A stretch of 64,000 nt of DNA from Ignavibacteria bacterium (GCA_026417135.1 JAOADV010000009.1:1-64000), one strand, 5' to 3'; positions 37,767-47,589 are shown, counted from the stretch's first letter. The notes: a model not told the origin generated them from the letters alone. A program made the numbers and translations.

Positions 37767-39317
37767 ATGGAAAAAGAAAAATTTGGTAGCCAAATATTTG
37801 CTACAAACCCTAATCTTCAGCAACTTATCGAAGAAATTTGGGTTTCTATCCGAGAACTTACAGAAAAGTATCGTCGGAAAACAATTATTCTCGAAGAATT
37901 AAAAGTAAAAAACGAGAATTTAAATTCCGAGATTGAGAAATTTCGTCAGAAAGTCGTTGAATTAGAAGAACAAATAGAAAGTCTAGGATTAGAAATTCCA
38001 AAGATCGATGTTTCTGGATTTAAAGAAACTATTGAAAAACTTTCGGAAGAGAACAACGAGTTGAAAAAAGTTCAAGTGGAATACGAAAAGTTGAAAAGAT
38101 TTTTCGATGAAAGTTTATTCGGAGCAACCGAAAACACAGAGAAGACCGAGCTGCTCGAAAAAGAAGTCGAAAGATTACAAAAAGTAATTTCACTAAAAGA
38201 TTCGCAAATCAATCAGCTTCAAACTAATTTAGCGAAACTCCAAGAAGAAAATTTGGAGTTGAACAAAGAAATTGAACGATTGAAAACTTGCGAAAAAGAA
38301 CTTTCAAATCTGGCAGAAAAGTCGAAAACCTTCGAAGATGAAATTAAAAATTTAAACGATTTGTCCCAACAGCGCGAAACCGAGATTAGCAAGCTTCAAA
38401 AAATATTAGAAGAAGCGGTTTTAACTAAAATTCAACGAGAAAAAGAAATTGAAAATCTAAAATTAGAATTGAACGAATTGAACGAAGGGCTTATCGTTCA
38501 AAAAAAGGCTTTCGAAGACAAGGAAAAAGAAAAGAATAGCAAAATTCAAGAATTGGAAGAGGAGATAACGATACATAAGACAAGAATTGCTGGAATAGAA
38601 AGGGAATTTGCTCAAAAAGAGAAAGAAATATTTAATTTAAACCAAAGTCTTGCAAATCTTAATAATCTTTTACAAGATACACAGATTGCGTTCGAGAATT
38701 TGAAGAAAGAGAAATTAGAAATTTCCGAAAAGAATCATAAACTCCAACAAGAAATTGAATTGAAAAACAAAAAAATAGAAGACTTGGTAAAAGAAATCGA
38801 AGTTTATCGTGTTTCTATCGACGAGTTTAACTCGCAAATCGAATTGCTTAACTCCGAGATTGTAGATTTAGAAAAAAACAACAATGAACTTAAAGAAAAG
38901 CTGAATGAGAGCCTATCGAAAATTAATCAACAAGACGAGACCATAAAGCAATTGTTTCAATATAAGAATGAATATTTTTTATTGCAAGGGGAAACAAACT
39001 CTATTCGTCAATTAAACAAAGAATTAAAGGAGCTAAATAAACAAATCAACGATGAAAACATTGAACTTCAAAGAAAAATATTTTCATTAACCACTGAAAG
39101 AAATGAATTACAAGATAATATTCGCGAAATATTACGGGAAAAAGAGAAAATCGACCTTCTTTATAAGGAAAGGGCAAAAGAAATTGAAAGCTTATACAAG
39201 GAGTTAGAAAATTTAAGGATAAAAATAACGAAAAAAGAAACAACGAAACAAAATTTGATAGAAGAAGTCGAAGAGATAATAAATTCTATCGATTACTTAT
39301 TGGAAAGAATTGAATAA
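37767..39317 (+). CDS. Long coiled-coil protein of unknown function
   Basis: 516 residues. After a short N-terminal part (about 1-40, with NLQQLIEEIWVSIRELTEKY) nearly the whole protein is a heptad-rich coiled coil dominated by Glu, Lys, Leu, Asn and Ile. No signal peptide, membrane helix or nucleotide-binding motif is seen. It sits between pheT and alr, three bases before the alr start, so it is probably in that operon. A small coiled-coil gene after pheT is often a ZapB-like division factor, but this one is far longer. A cytoskeletal or division role is speculation. Confidence 0.75.
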   Translation: MEKEKFGSQIFATNPNLQQLIEEIWVSIRELTEKYRRKTIILEELKVKNENLNSEIEKFRQKVVELEEQIESLGLEIPKIDVSGFKETIEKLSEENNELKKVQVEYEKLKRFFDESLFGATENTEKTELLEKEVERLQKVISLKDSQINQLQTNLAKLQEENLELNKEIERLKTCEKELSNLAEKSKTFEDEIKNLNDLSQQRETEISKLQKILEEAVLTKIQREKEIENLKLELNELNEGLIVQKKAFEDKEKEKNSKIQELEEEITIHKTRIAGIEREFAQKEKEIFNLNQSLANLNNLLQDTQIAFENLKKEKLEISEKNHKLQQEIELKNKKIEDLVKEIEVYRVSIDEFNSQIELLNSEIVDLEKNNNELKEKLNESLSKINQQDETIKQLFQYKNEYFLLQGETNSIRQLNKELKELNKQINDENIELQRKIFSLTTERNELQDNIREILREKEKIDLLYKERAKEIESLYKELENLRIKITKKETTKQNLIEEVEEIINSIDYLLERIE

Positions 39318-39320
39318 GCA

Positions 39321-40430
39321 ATGAGAGCAACATTTGCAAAAGTTTATATCGAACGGCTGTGGCACAATTTCTGTCGTTTGAAATCGAAAGTTGGAAATCG
39401 CAAAATCATAGCAGTAGTTAAAGCAAACGCTTATGGGCACGGCTTGGTCGAAATTTCTCGACATTTGCAAAATTTTGGAATAGATTATCTTGCTGTTGCT
39501 TACGTCAGCGAAGGAATTGAACTACGCCGAGCTGGAATTACTGCGCCTATTCTTGTTTTAGTTCCCGAAGACGATGTTTCCGTCGAAGCCTCTGTCGATT
39601 ACAACTTGGATTATGCTATTGATAATTTATCTGTCGCCCAAAAAATTAGCAGTTATGCAAAGCTTCGCGGAAAAAGAGCGAAAGTTCATATCTATGTCGA
39701 TACGGGTATGGGCCGCGATGGTATTTCCCCCGATTATGCTTTCGAATTCGTAAAACAATGCTTCGCTCTCCAAAACCTCGAACCAATTGGAATAATGTCC
39801 CATTTTGCCTCCTCAGATAGCGATAGAAACTATACTTTATTCCAATTGAACCGCTTCAAAAGAGTTATCGAAGAACTCGAATACAATGGTTACAAATTTG
39901 AACTTCACCACATTGCCAACACTGGCGGTGTTTTTTCTTATCCCGAAGCATTATTAGATGCTGTTAGACCCGGAATAGTACTTTATGGTTACCTTCCCAG
40001 CAATTCTAACAATAGCAATGACTTCGAGCCAGTAATGGAAATCTATTCGAAAGTCATTTCGACCAGAAAAGTAAGAAAAGGAGAAAGCGTCGGCTACGGA
40101 AGAAAATTCATTGCCAAAGTAGATACGAATGTAGTTACGATACCAATTGGCTATGGCGACGGTTTTTGGCGACATCTTTCTGAAAATCTTTATTGCTTGA
40201 TAAATGGAAAGAAGTATAAAGTTGTTGGCGGAATTTGTATGGATGAACTTATGGTCGACGTTGGTAACGATAATATTAATATCGGCGACGAAGTCGTTCT
40301 CTTGGGGACTCAAGGGATACACACGATTTCTGCAGACGAATTAGCTAAAATTGGAAGAACAATAATATATGAAATATTAACTTCACTTTCGACAAGAGTT
40401 CCAAGAATATATATAAATAACAAACATTGA
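39321..40430 (+). CDS. alr: Alanine racemase
   Basis: 369 residues. A PLP enzyme making D-alanine for peptidoglycan. The PLP lysine is Lys34 in VVKANAYGHG. The second catalytic residue, Tyr, is in the GESVGYGRKF motif in the C-terminal beta domain. PGIVLYGYLPS and IPIGYGDGFWR are also family hallmarks. It lacks a fused MurF-like domain, which some Bacteroidota enzymes carry. The stop TGA shares its last base with the ATG of rsmI, so translation is probably coupled. Confidence 0.95.
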   Translation: MRATFAKVYIERLWHNFCRLKSKVGNRKIIAVVKANAYGHGLVEISRHLQNFGIDYLAVAYVSEGIELRRAGITAPILVLVPEDDVSVEASVDYNLDYAIDNLSVAQKISSYAKLRGKRAKVHIYVDTGMGRDGISPDYAFEFVKQCFALQNLEPIGIMSHFASSDSDRNYTLFQLNRFKRVIEELEYNGYKFELHHIANTGGVFSYPEALLDAVRPGIVLYGYLPSNSNNSNDFEPVMEIYSKVISTRKVRKGESVGYGRKFIAKVDTNVVTIPIGYGDGFWRHLSENLYCLINGKKYKVVGGICMDELMVDVGNDNINIGDEVVLLGTQGIHTISADELAKIGRTIIYEILTSLSTRVPRIYINNKH

Positions 40431-41311
40431 TGAACAGTTCGAAAAACACAGAGAAAAAAGCCGGGACTTTGTTCATTGTATCGACACCAATAGGAAACGA
40501 CGAAGATATAACCTTGCGTGCTTTAAAGGTTCTTAGGTCTGTCGATATTGTTGTTTGCGAAGAGCCAAAAGTTGGAGCTCGCACTTTGCATAAATATAAT
40601 CTTTCGCAAAAAATGGAACTTTTAAATGAGCAAAACGAACTTAGTAAGACTGATGAATTAATAGAACTCCTTGAGCGGGGAAAGGACCTTGCTTTGATTT
40701 GCGACGGCGGAACACCAGTCTTTGCCGACCCAGGGCTCCATCTTGTTCAAAGCTGTATAAAACGCGATATTCCAATAAGGGTTATTCCAGGAGTGTCTGC
40801 TCTTATGACTGCAATCGTACGCTGTGGTTTCCCGATAAACCAATTTCTTTTTGCTGGTTTTTTGAGCAGAAAGAAGGAAGAAAGATTTTTGCAACTTCGC
40901 CGTTTGAGTACCGAGGAGCGAACCGTTGTTCTTTTCGAGACGCCATATCGTCTTGTCCCTCTCTTGGAAACCGCAGTCAAAATTATGCCTGAACGCAAAG
41001 CTTATATTGGTTGTAATCTTACAATGCCTTACGAAACTCATCATTACGGAACTTTCAAGGAATTATACGAAAAGTTTGTTAATTCGAAGTTTAAAGGCGA
41101 ATTTGTCGTCTGTTTCGATTCTTCAACATCGCCAATAACTCCTTCAGCTTCTTCCATACCAAAGGTCGATTTCGAGTTTGCTTCTCTTACTTCGTCGTCG
41201 AAAACTTCGAGGAAACAGAAGCAGTTTAAAAGAAGAACAAAATCCGACTTAAATTTGAAGCTTCTTACTTCCACTAAAAGAAGAAAGCCAAAAAAGAAGA
41301 ACAAAAGATAA
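40430..41311 (+). CDS. rsmI: 16S rRNA 2'-O-methyltransferase RsmI-like (divergent)
   Basis: 293 residues from the ATG at 40430. It belongs to the tetrapyrrole-methylase superfamily and would methylate C1402 of 16S rRNA. The family order is kept: LFIVSTPIGNDEDITLRAL, VVCEEPKVGARTL, LICDGGTPVFADPG, VIPGVSALMTAIVRCG, FLFAGFLSRKKEER, VLFETPYRLVPLL. Several positions differ from the canonical GNLxDITxRA and SDAGTPxISDPG. After about 240 the usual RsmI C-terminal domain is replaced by a Ser-rich then strongly basic tail, perhaps for rRNA contact. It overlaps alr by one base. Confidence 0.8.
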   Translation: MNSSKNTEKKAGTLFIVSTPIGNDEDITLRALKVLRSVDIVVCEEPKVGARTLHKYNLSQKMELLNEQNELSKTDELIELLERGKDLALICDGGTPVFADPGLHLVQSCIKRDIPIRVIPGVSALMTAIVRCGFPINQFLFAGFLSRKKEERFLQLRRLSTEERTVVLFETPYRLVPLLETAVKIMPERKAYIGCNLTMPYETHHYGTFKELYEKFVNSKFKGEFVVCFDSSTSPITPSASSIPKVDFEFASLTSSSKTSRKQKQFKRRTKSDLNLKLLTSTKRRKPKKKNKR

Positions 41312-41645
41312 TAACAAACTTTCTTTACATTTAGCCTTTTAAATATACCTACTTCACTTTTTTGAATTTCTTTTCAAGTTTCTTGCGACCACTTTAAGTA
41401 GAAATTACGAAAATTATACCAAGTTCGACTTTTTCAAACACCGTTAGAACAATTTTATCCATTCAAAGTTCCCTATTCAACAAATAGTGGCATTATGTGC
41501 GAGCTTACTCAAAGTATTATAGATAGGTAAAGATGCAGGCCCTACCGTTTGGAGAAGCAGGGATGCTTCTCCTACTTCTGGCTTCCCAGCCTGTGTATGT
41601 ATAATTACTGATGGAGATGTGTTTTTGTTTCTGGTATTGTATATT
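41312..41645. other. Intergenic stretch between convergent genes
   Basis: 334 bases separate rsmI (+) from the AI-2E permease gene (-). The first 210 bases are plain AT-rich DNA with no gene or clear hairpin. The last third contains the second palindrome array, described separately. Confidence 0.7.
41528..41597. repeat. Second palindrome array related to that at 32160
   Basis: Contains the perfect hairpin GGAGAAGCA-GGGA-TGCTTCTCC (41553-41574), the 8-mer GCCCTACC (41541-41548) shared with the first array, and GGCTTCCCAGCCTGTG (41582-41597), which is one base different from GGCTTCCAGCCTGTG in the first array. Like the first, it lies between two convergent genes. Confidence 0.65.
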
Positions 41646-42863
41646 CTATTGTGTTTTTGTTTCGAGTCGTTCGACCCAATCGTTTAGGAATAGCATTAAT
41701 GTAGCTGTTGTTGGGACGGCAATTAGCAGACCTAAAAGTCCAAAGAGACCCCCAAATATGAATAAGGAAAGGAAAAGCAAAAGTGGATGCAAACCAACGC
41801 GTTTCCCTAAAATGTTGGGTTCGATGAAATATGCATTAATAAAATGAATTAAACTAATTGTAGAAGCGACAACGACGATTTGATAAAGTGTATTTGCTGG
41901 TGCAACCAAAAGAATTGTAAGAATGGAAATTAATAAACTCGAAATCAAACCAAGATAAGGTATTGGGTTTAGAAAACCGCAAAGTATCCCCAAAATGATA
42001 GAAAATTCTATTTTAAAGAGCCAAAATGAAAGTGAGCAGAAAGAACCAACCATAAATGCAGCAAAAACTTGCCAAGAAACATAAATGCGAAATATATCGT
42101 TGATTCTGAATAAATCTTCGAGTAGCTTTGGATTTTTCTTTTCGAGTATGCTTTGGAAGAAAACAATTATTTTATCGAAATCTTTTAAAAAATAGAATGA
42201 AAAAATTGGGATAAGAATTGCGTTTATAGCTTGTTTGGCTAAGGACGAAAGACCAGTCAAAAGTGTTCTCAAAGAAGAAATAATTTGAGATAAAAGGAAC
42301 TTGAGCTCTGGCAAAACTTCCGTTTCGATTATTTTATTTAGGTATTCACTCCGAATTCCTAATGCTTCGAGAGTTTGAGTAATTCTTTGTACTTCGAGAT
42401 ATTTTGTAACTTCTGTAAATACAGTAGCAATTTTTTGAGAAATATCGTTAAGTTGCTGGAAAACCAAGGGGGAAATGAGCACAAAAATTAGCGTAACAAT
42501 ACCTACAAGGAGTAGAATTATTGCAAGCGACGACAACCATCTTGGAATTCGATTTTTTTGGAGCTGCCGAACAAGGGGGTCCAGCAAGTAAGCAAATAAA
42601 AATGATATTACAAAAGGGGCAATCGAAGAGCCTATTACAGAAAAAATCCAGAAAACAAAGAAAATAACAAAAAGCAAAAGCAATCTTCGTGCGAAATAAG
42701 ATTCTTTCCTTAAAGGAAAGACAATCGCAATGCCTATAAGAAAGATAATAAGTGGATTAAATAACTGTTTGGTTAAATAAAGAAATCCAATGAACCCAGC
42801 AATGCCAACGATTAAAGAAGTATTCAAAGCTATTATCTTTAACTTGGGGTCGGTTTCTTTCAT
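41646..42863 (-). CDS. AI-2E family transporter (PerM-like permease)
   Basis: 405 residues with about eight membrane helices. The pattern of this family is clear: paired N-terminal helices, LLFAYLLDPLVRQLQ-type segment (about 88-103), long amphipathic middle (about 140-200), and a C-terminal FLNPIPYLGLISSLLISIL and LGKRVGLHPLLLFLSLFIFGGLFGLLGLLIAVP. Members export diverse small molecules or Na+; the AI-2 name is not proof of substrate. The start overlaps the stop of the Rrf2 regulator by four bases. Confidence 0.9.
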   Translation of the reverse strand: MKETDPKLKIIALNTSLIVGIAGFIGFLYLTKQLFNPLIIFLIGIAIVFPLRKESYFARRLLLLFVIFFVFWIFSVIGSSIAPFVISFLFAYLLDPLVRQLQKNRIPRWLSSLAIILLLVGIVTLIFVLISPLVFQQLNDISQKIATVFTEVTKYLEVQRITQTLEALGIRSEYLNKIIETEVLPELKFLLSQIISSLRTLLTGLSSLAKQAINAILIPIFSFYFLKDFDKIIVFFQSILEKKNPKLLEDLFRINDIFRIYVSWQVFAAFMVGSFCSLSFWLFKIEFSIILGILCGFLNPIPYLGLISSLLISILTILLVAPANTLYQIVVVASTISLIHFINAYFIEPNILGKRVGLHPLLLFLSLFIFGGLFGLLGLLIAVPTTATLMLFLNDWVERLETKTQ

Positions 42864-43294
42864 TTTATTGTCTTTAACTTGCGTATCATATCTTGGCGGA
42901 AGTCGGCAACAGACTTTTCCGTAAACATTTTTTCAATTTCAGTTCGAATTTGAGCCCAATTGCTGTGAATAGGACAAGGGTTTTCGTCCGAGCAATTTTC
43001 GAACCCAAGTATGCATTCTTCGAATGCTTTATTCCCGTCGATACCACGAATTATATCGATAAGCTTTATTTCCTTTGGGCTCTTTTTCAAGGTAAAACCA
43101 CCCGCTTTCCCCTTTTTGGAAATAACGATTTCGTTGTGGGTAAGCTTCTGTAGTATTTTTGCCACAAATTCTTTCGGGACTTTTAGTTCCTTTGAAATTT
43201 CTGTTGCATTATGTAATAATCCTTTGGGTTGAACAGAAAGATAAAGAATAGCCTTGATACCTAATTCTGCTTGTTTCGAAAAGAAAATCCTCAT
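42860..43294 (-). CDS. Rrf2-family transcriptional regulator with Fe-S cysteines
   Basis: 144 residues. A winged helix-turn-helix (about 1-75: SKQAELGIKAILYLS, ATEISKELKVPKEFVAKILQKL, KKGKAGGFTLKKSP) is followed by three cysteines at 94, 101 and 107 (C-x6-C-x5-C). This resembles the [2Fe-2S]/[4Fe-4S] ligand set of IscR, NsrR and RirA, so it likely senses iron, NO or cluster status. Its target is unknown; the neighbouring permease, which overlaps it by four bases, is a candidate. It is unusual as part of a translation-gene cluster. Confidence 0.9.
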   Translation of the reverse strand: MRIFFSKQAELGIKAILYLSVQPKGLLHNATEISKELKVPKEFVAKILQKLTHNEIVISKKGKAGGFTLKKSPKEIKLIDIIRGIDGNKAFEECILGFENCSDENPCPIHSNWAQIRTEIEKMFTEKSVADFRQDMIRKLKTIK

Positions 43295-43311
43295 ATATTT
43301 TTCTCCCGAGT

Positions 43312-43899
43312 TTATATCCTTTTTAAATTTATGAAATCGATTTTGGGTATATTGTGCTCTTCTTCGACACTACAAAGATAAATCGAAGCAGTAGGAAATT
43401 CGGAGCGAATATTTTCTAATCCTTCGAAAGTGGCAAACAAAGTAACAACCGAAATTTCTTCGACATATTCGAATTGTAACCTTGCAATTGCATTTCTTAT
43501 AGTTTCGCCACTAAGTATCGAATAATCAACAAGAAATGTTTTTAAGCCTTCGACATTGTCGGGTATCAAACAAACTGTTTCTTCTAATTCTTTTCCTCCA
43601 TTTTTATTTGCTTGATACCCAATGTATCCAATTTTTGAATTTGGAAACAAACAAATAAATTTATTTGCAATAGTTAAGCCAGAAGGGAATACAGAAAAAA
43701 CAAGTACCTCGTTCAAACGCATTCCAGCTTGGGGCAAATCATTTGGAAAAGGTTCACACAAATTCATATCTTTTGTAACAAGAATAGAAACAATGTTGGA
43801 AATTTGCTCCAATAACCAGTGATGATTGTAAGAGTTATTCGAGTGTTTAAGATTGAGAAGATAATAATCGAGTAGAGGATGTTTTAGCGAAACAATCAT
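43312..43899 (-). CDS. Uracil phosphoribosyltransferase-like protein, truncated at the uracil site
   Basis: 195 residues. The layout follows UPRT: an opening HPLLDYYLLNLKHS, then EVLVFSVFPSGLTIANKF (for PILRAGLGM), SKIGYIGYQANKNGG (for GHIGLYRDE), the PRPP loop LVDYSILSGETI at 123-134 (for DPMLATGGSA), and FATFEGLENIRSEFPTASIYLCSVEE. The protein ends soon after, without the GDAGDR segment that binds uracil. PRPP binding may be altered too, since the loop has Asp-Tyr in place of Asp-Pro. It may be a regulatory or non-uracil relative. It lies in the nusA-rrf2 cluster. Confidence 0.7.
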   Translation of the reverse strand: MIVSLKHPLLDYYLLNLKHSNNSYNHHWLLEQISNIVSILVTKDMNLCEPFPNDLPQAGMRLNEVLVFSVFPSGLTIANKFICLFPNSKIGYIGYQANKNGGKELEETVCLIPDNVEGLKTFLVDYSILSGETIRNAIARLQFEYVEEISVVTLFATFEGLENIRSEFPTASIYLCSVEEEHNIPKIDFINLKRI

Positions 43900-43924
43900 A
43901 AAATTACCAAAATTATCTCAATCA

Positions 43925-43932
43925 CAAAATTA
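43925..43932 (-). promoter_or_regulatory. -7 box for the UPRT-like gene
   Basis: TAATTTTG on the minus strand, 25 nt before the ATG. A second copy at 43908-43915 is too close to the start to serve. Suggests the UPRT-like/rrf2/permease genes can be transcribed apart from rbfA-yraN. Confidence 0.4.
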
Positions 43933-43954
43933 TAAAAAATTGAAATCGAAAGGA

Positions 43955-44320
43955 CTAAAAAGCATTTTCTAAATGCTCAACTTTTGGTGGTTGGTAACGA
44001 AAGTCGATAAAAATAGCATCAAATCGAGACTCGATGTTTTCTAACTTGTTTACATACAGAAAGCCTTCGGCCACTTTCCTTATTTTTGCTTGTTTGTTTG
44101 GAGTAATCCAAAATCGTGGGTCGCCAAAGGAATCGCTCGTTTGTATTTTTACTTCAACGAAAACAAGGAGATTGTCTTTACTCGCTATAATATCGATTTC
44201 TCCAACTTTTCCAAAATGAAAGTTCCGTTTGACAATCTTGTAACCTTTTCCGATTAGATAATCGATAGCAATTTGTTCGCCTTTACGACCAATATTTACC
44301 GATTTATTTTTTTGTTCCAA
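43955..44320 (-). CDS. YraN/UPF0102 family nuclease-like protein
   Basis: 121 residues, starting with TTG at 44320, just ahead of the conserved GRKGEQIAIDYLIGKGY. The predicted PD-(D/E)xK fold has GEIDIIASKDNLLVFVEVK, with Asp and the ExK pair visible, then FGDPRFWITPNKQAKI. It overlaps the end of rbfA by 17 bases. The family resembles Holliday-junction resolvases, but its biochemical role is not settled. Confidence 0.88.
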   Translation of the reverse strand: MEQKNKSVNIGRKGEQIAIDYLIGKGYKIVKRNFHFGKVGEIDIIASKDNLLVFVEVKIQTSDSFGDPRFWITPNKQAKIRKVAEGFLYVNKLENIESRFDAIFIDFRYQPPKVEHLENAF

Positions 44321-44660
44321 ATCGTTCTTTGTCTTGTGAAAGTAGTTTCTCGATATTTTCTATCTTATCGAAGGAATCGTCGTGGTAGAACCGAATTTCT
44401 GGGACAAAGCGAAGCCGAACTTTGGTTGCGAGTATTTGGCGGAATTGGGAAACCTCCTCGTCTAACAAATTAATAAATGTTTGAGGAGAAACTTTTCCTC
44501 CGTAAATGCTTATATAAATTTTTGCAATTTGTAGGTCTGGCGACATTCTAACAGCGGTAACAGTTGCCAAGCCAGCATTATAACGCCTTGCGAATTCCGA
44601 TATGGGTTGTGAAATTACCTTTTGTATTTCGCTGGCAACTTTTTCAGTGCGAAAAGCCAT
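44304..44660 (-). CDS. rbfA: 30S ribosome-binding factor RbfA
   Basis: 118 residues. RbfA binds the 30S subunit and helps mature the 16S rRNA 5' end. It is a KH-like fold: the N-terminal FRTEKVASEIQKVISQPI, the central TVTAVRMSPDLQIAKIYISIYG, and the final LRFVPEIRFYHDDSFDKIENIEKLL. The ATG directly abuts the infB stop codon, so the two are translated in tight succession as in most bacteria. Confidence 0.92.
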   Translation of the reverse strand: MAFRTEKVASEIQKVISQPISEFARRYNAGLATVTAVRMSPDLQIAKIYISIYGGKVSPQTFINLLDEEVSQFRQILATKVRLRFVPEIRFYHDDSFDKIENIEKLLSQDKERFGTKK

Positions 44661-47549
44661 TTATTTGTTATCCAATGTCCGTTTAATTTCAACTATCTTA
44701 TATGCTTCGATTATATCTCCTTCCTTGAAATCGTTGAACTTATCGACCATAATTCCACATTCATAGCCTTGGTCGACTTCGCGGACATCATCCTTGTTGC
44801 GTTTTAACGAAGCGATTGTTCCTTTAAAGATTTCGAGCCCATCCCGTAAAATTCTAACTTTATCGTTTCGAGTAACCTTTCCATTCAAAACATAGCAACC
44901 AGCGATTGTTCCAACTTTACTAATTTTAAATACCCTACGGACTTCTATCGTTCCAGACGAGACTTCTTGAATGTCGGGGGAAAGGAGTCCTTCGAGAGCA
45001 AGTTTGACTTCATTCAATAGTTCGTAAATAATTTCGTAGCGACGAATTTCTACATTTAATTTTTCGGCAAGTTTTCTTGCTCCACCAGTCGAAGAAACTT
45101 GGAATGCAAGAACAACGGCGTTCGAAGCCGCAGCCAAAGTAACATCGGATTCGTTGACGTTTCCAACGCCCTTGTGAAGTATGTTTATTTTAACTTCTTC
45201 GTTCGAAAGTTTGCTCAATGAATCAGTTAATGCCTCGAGCGAACCAGTAACATCGGTTTTCAAAATTAAGTTTAATTCTTTAACATTTCCTTGTAGTATT
45301 TCTTTTGAAAGGTCGTCGAGTGTTACAACTTTTGATTTTCGCAAGGCTTGTTCTCTTTTAATTTGTTGTCTTTTTCCAGCGATTTGTTTTGCAATTTGTT
45401 CGTTTTCGACAACATACAATATATCCCCAGCTTCGGGCAAGTCGTCGAACCCAACAATTCGAACCGGAGCAGATGGTCCAGCCAAATCGATTTTTCTTTC
45501 CCTCTCGTCGTACATTGCTCGAACCCGACCGAACGTTAGCCCAACAACGAAGACATCACCTATTTTCAGAGTTCCCTTTTGAACAATTGCAGTTGCAACT
45601 GGACCTTTGCCTCTATCCAAATGTGATTCAACAATGGTTGCCTTTGCGGCTCGGTCTGGATTTGCCTTCAAATCGAGTAATTCAGCTTCGAGCAAAATCT
45701 TTTCCAAAAGTAAATCAACATTAGTACCATACTTTGCCGAAATTTCGACACTTTGATAAGTTCCTTGCCATTCTTCGACTAAAATACCGATTTCGGAAAG
45801 TTGCTGGCGAATTCTATCGGGATTTGCATCAGGTTTGTCGATTTTGTTTATTGCTACAATAATTGGGACATTTGCTGCTCGGGCGTGGTTGATTGCTTCT
45901 ATGGTCTGTGGCATAACCGCGTCGTCGGCAGCTACAACAAGAACTACAATGTCTGTAACCATTGCCCCGCGGGCTCTCATAGCAGTAAATGCCTCGTGTC
46001 CAGGGGTATCGATGAATGTAATAAAGCCTTTCCCCGGAACCTCGACACGGTATGCTCCAATATGTTGTGTTATACCACCAGCTTCGCCAGCAACAATATT
46101 CGACTTTCTAATGTAATCGAGCAAAGATGTTTTTCCGTGGTCGACGTGTCCCATAATTGTTACAATTGGTGGTCGAGGTTGTAATTTATCTGCGGGGTCC
46201 TCGAAGTCCAATTCTTTAATTTGAAGTTCTTTTTCTTCGGCAAACTCAACCTCGAAACCGAAATCATAAGCTATGATAGAGATTGTGTCGCGGTCCAGCC
46301 TTTGGTTGAGAGAAACAATTAGACCCAATTCGAAGCATTTTTGAACCACTTCGGTGGGGTCGACTCCGAGCAACTTGGCTAATTCAGCAGTTGTAATAAA
46401 TTCGGTAACACTTAAAATTTTCTTTTGCTTATCGAGCTCTTCTTGTAGTTGTAGTTCCTTTTCGAGTTTTTCTTCTTTCCTCTTATGTCGTAGTTTTGCT
46501 CGCCGCCGAATATCCGATTCCTCTGTGCCGTAAAGTGTTTCTCGAATATTACGCTCGATTTCTGGCTCGCTTTCTTTTATAAACTCACGAAATGTTTTTC
46601 TTTTGGGTAACTTTTTGTCGACAAATGGCTTGTATTTTTCGAGTTTGGTTTTGCCACCTCGTTTTCTTAACCATTTTTCCTTTACAAGAGGAATTACGTC
46701 TTCCTCCTCCTCTTGCGGTACTTGTATATCGCTTTCTTTTTCTAATACAGCTTGCTTTTCTTCGTCAACTTCTACTTCTTGGACCAAAGAGGTAGGCGAT
46801 TCAACTTGGTCAAGGACTTCTATTTTTTCTTTTTCTAATAATTCGGGAATAGTTGGTGTTTCGATTATCGGCAGTGATTCTTGAGCTTGTGGAGTTTTTT
46901 CTTCGACCTTTACTGGTTCTTCGAATTCAATTTTGGCGGGTTTGGCTTTTGGAGGTTTGCTTGGGACTTTTTCGACTTTTTTCTTTTCTTCCTTAGCCTT
47001 TGGTTTTGGAATTTCTTCTTCTTTTGGCTTTTCCTTTACGCGTTCTTTTCGTCCAGTAAATTTAGTTAAATCAATAACTTCGCCAACCGAAGGCTCGACA
47101 AAGAAAGTATCCGTTGTTTTAGGTTCTTCAATTACAATTTCCTCGCCTTTGAATTCTCTATCGAGAATGGTTCCCGAATCGATTGGTACTTCGATTATTA
47201 CTTCTTTTTTAGGTGGTTCTTTTATAACTTCTTCGGCAAAAAAGTCTTCGATTTTTTCTTCGATAACAGATTCAGTAGTAATGGTTTCTTCGACAATGGT
47301 TGGTTTAGTTTCGGGAACCGACGCAGACGCGGAACTATCTTTGCCGAATTTCTTTCGAAAATTTTCTGCAATTTTTCGTTCCTTGATGAAACCTTTAAGA
47401 AGGGTTTCAATCATTTGTTCAGTTATGATGGAGGTGGGTTTGTTCGATAACTCAAACCCAGATTTATTTAAAAAATCGACGATACTGTCCTTCCCAACGT
47501 TCAGTTCCGTTGCAACTTGATGTAATCGTATCTTTTTTTGTTCGACCAT
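44661..47549 (-). CDS. infB: Translation initiation factor IF-2
   Basis: 962 residues, long because of a Glu/Lys/Pro-rich low-complexity segment (about 70-330). IF-2 brings fMet-tRNA to the 30S subunit and drives subunit joining. An N-terminal IF2_N helix ([25 protein letters not shown]) is followed by a second IF2_N (about 390-445), then the G domain from about 470: [39 protein letters not shown] and SAKYG. Domains II-IV continue to the C-terminus ([16 protein letters not shown] and [17 protein letters not shown]). A promoter box lies at 47590-47597 between nusA and infB. Confidence 0.97.
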   Translation of the reverse strand: MVEQKKIRLHQVATELNVGKDSIVDFLNKSGFELSNKPTSIITEQMIETLLKGFIKERKIAENFRKKFGKDSSASASVPETKPTIVEETITTESVIEEKIEDFFAEEVIKEPPKKEVIIEVPIDSGTILDREFKGEEIVIEEPKTTDTFFVEPSVGEVIDLTKFTGRKERVKEKPKEEEIPKPKAKEEKKKVEKVPSKPPKAKPAKIEFEEPVKVEEKTPQAQESLPIIETPTIPELLEKEKIEVLDQVESPTSLVQEVEVDEEKQAVLEKESDIQVPQEEEEDVIPLVKEKWLRKRGGKTKLEKYKPFVDKKLPKRKTFREFIKESEPEIERNIRETLYGTEESDIRRRAKLRHKRKEEKLEKELQLQEELDKQKKILSVTEFITTAELAKLLGVDPTEVVQKCFELGLIVSLNQRLDRDTISIIAYDFGFEVEFAEEKELQIKELDFEDPADKLQPRPPIVTIMGHVDHGKTSLLDYIRKSNIVAGEAGGITQHIGAYRVEVPGKGFITFIDTPGHEAFTAMRARGAMVTDIVVLVVAADDAVMPQTIEAINHARAANVPIIVAINKIDKPDANPDRIRQQLSEIGILVEEWQGTYQSVEISAKYGTNVDLLLEKILLEAELLDLKANPDRAAKATIVESHLDRGKGPVATAIVQKGTLKIGDVFVVGLTFGRVRAMYDERERKIDLAGPSAPVRIVGFDDLPEAGDILYVVENEQIAKQIAGKRQQIKREQALRKSKVVTLDDLSKEILQGNVKELNLILKTDVTGSLEALTDSLSKLSNEEVKINILHKGVGNVNESDVTLAAASNAVVLAFQVSSTGGARKLAEKLNVEIRRYEIIYELLNEVKLALEGLLSPDIQEVSSGTIEVRRVFKISKVGTIAGCYVLNGKVTRNDKVRILRDGLEIFKGTIASLKRNKDDVREVDQGYECGIMVDKFNDFKEGDIIEAYKIVEIKRTLDNK

Positions 47550-47589
47550 AAAATAAATTTTCTACTATCTCAAAGCTCCAAAAACACTA

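Noticed and set aside
46933-47520. A 195-codon plus-strand frame opposite infB
   Set aside because: Ser-rich shadow of the Glu/Lys-rich low-complexity part of IF-2 on the other strand.
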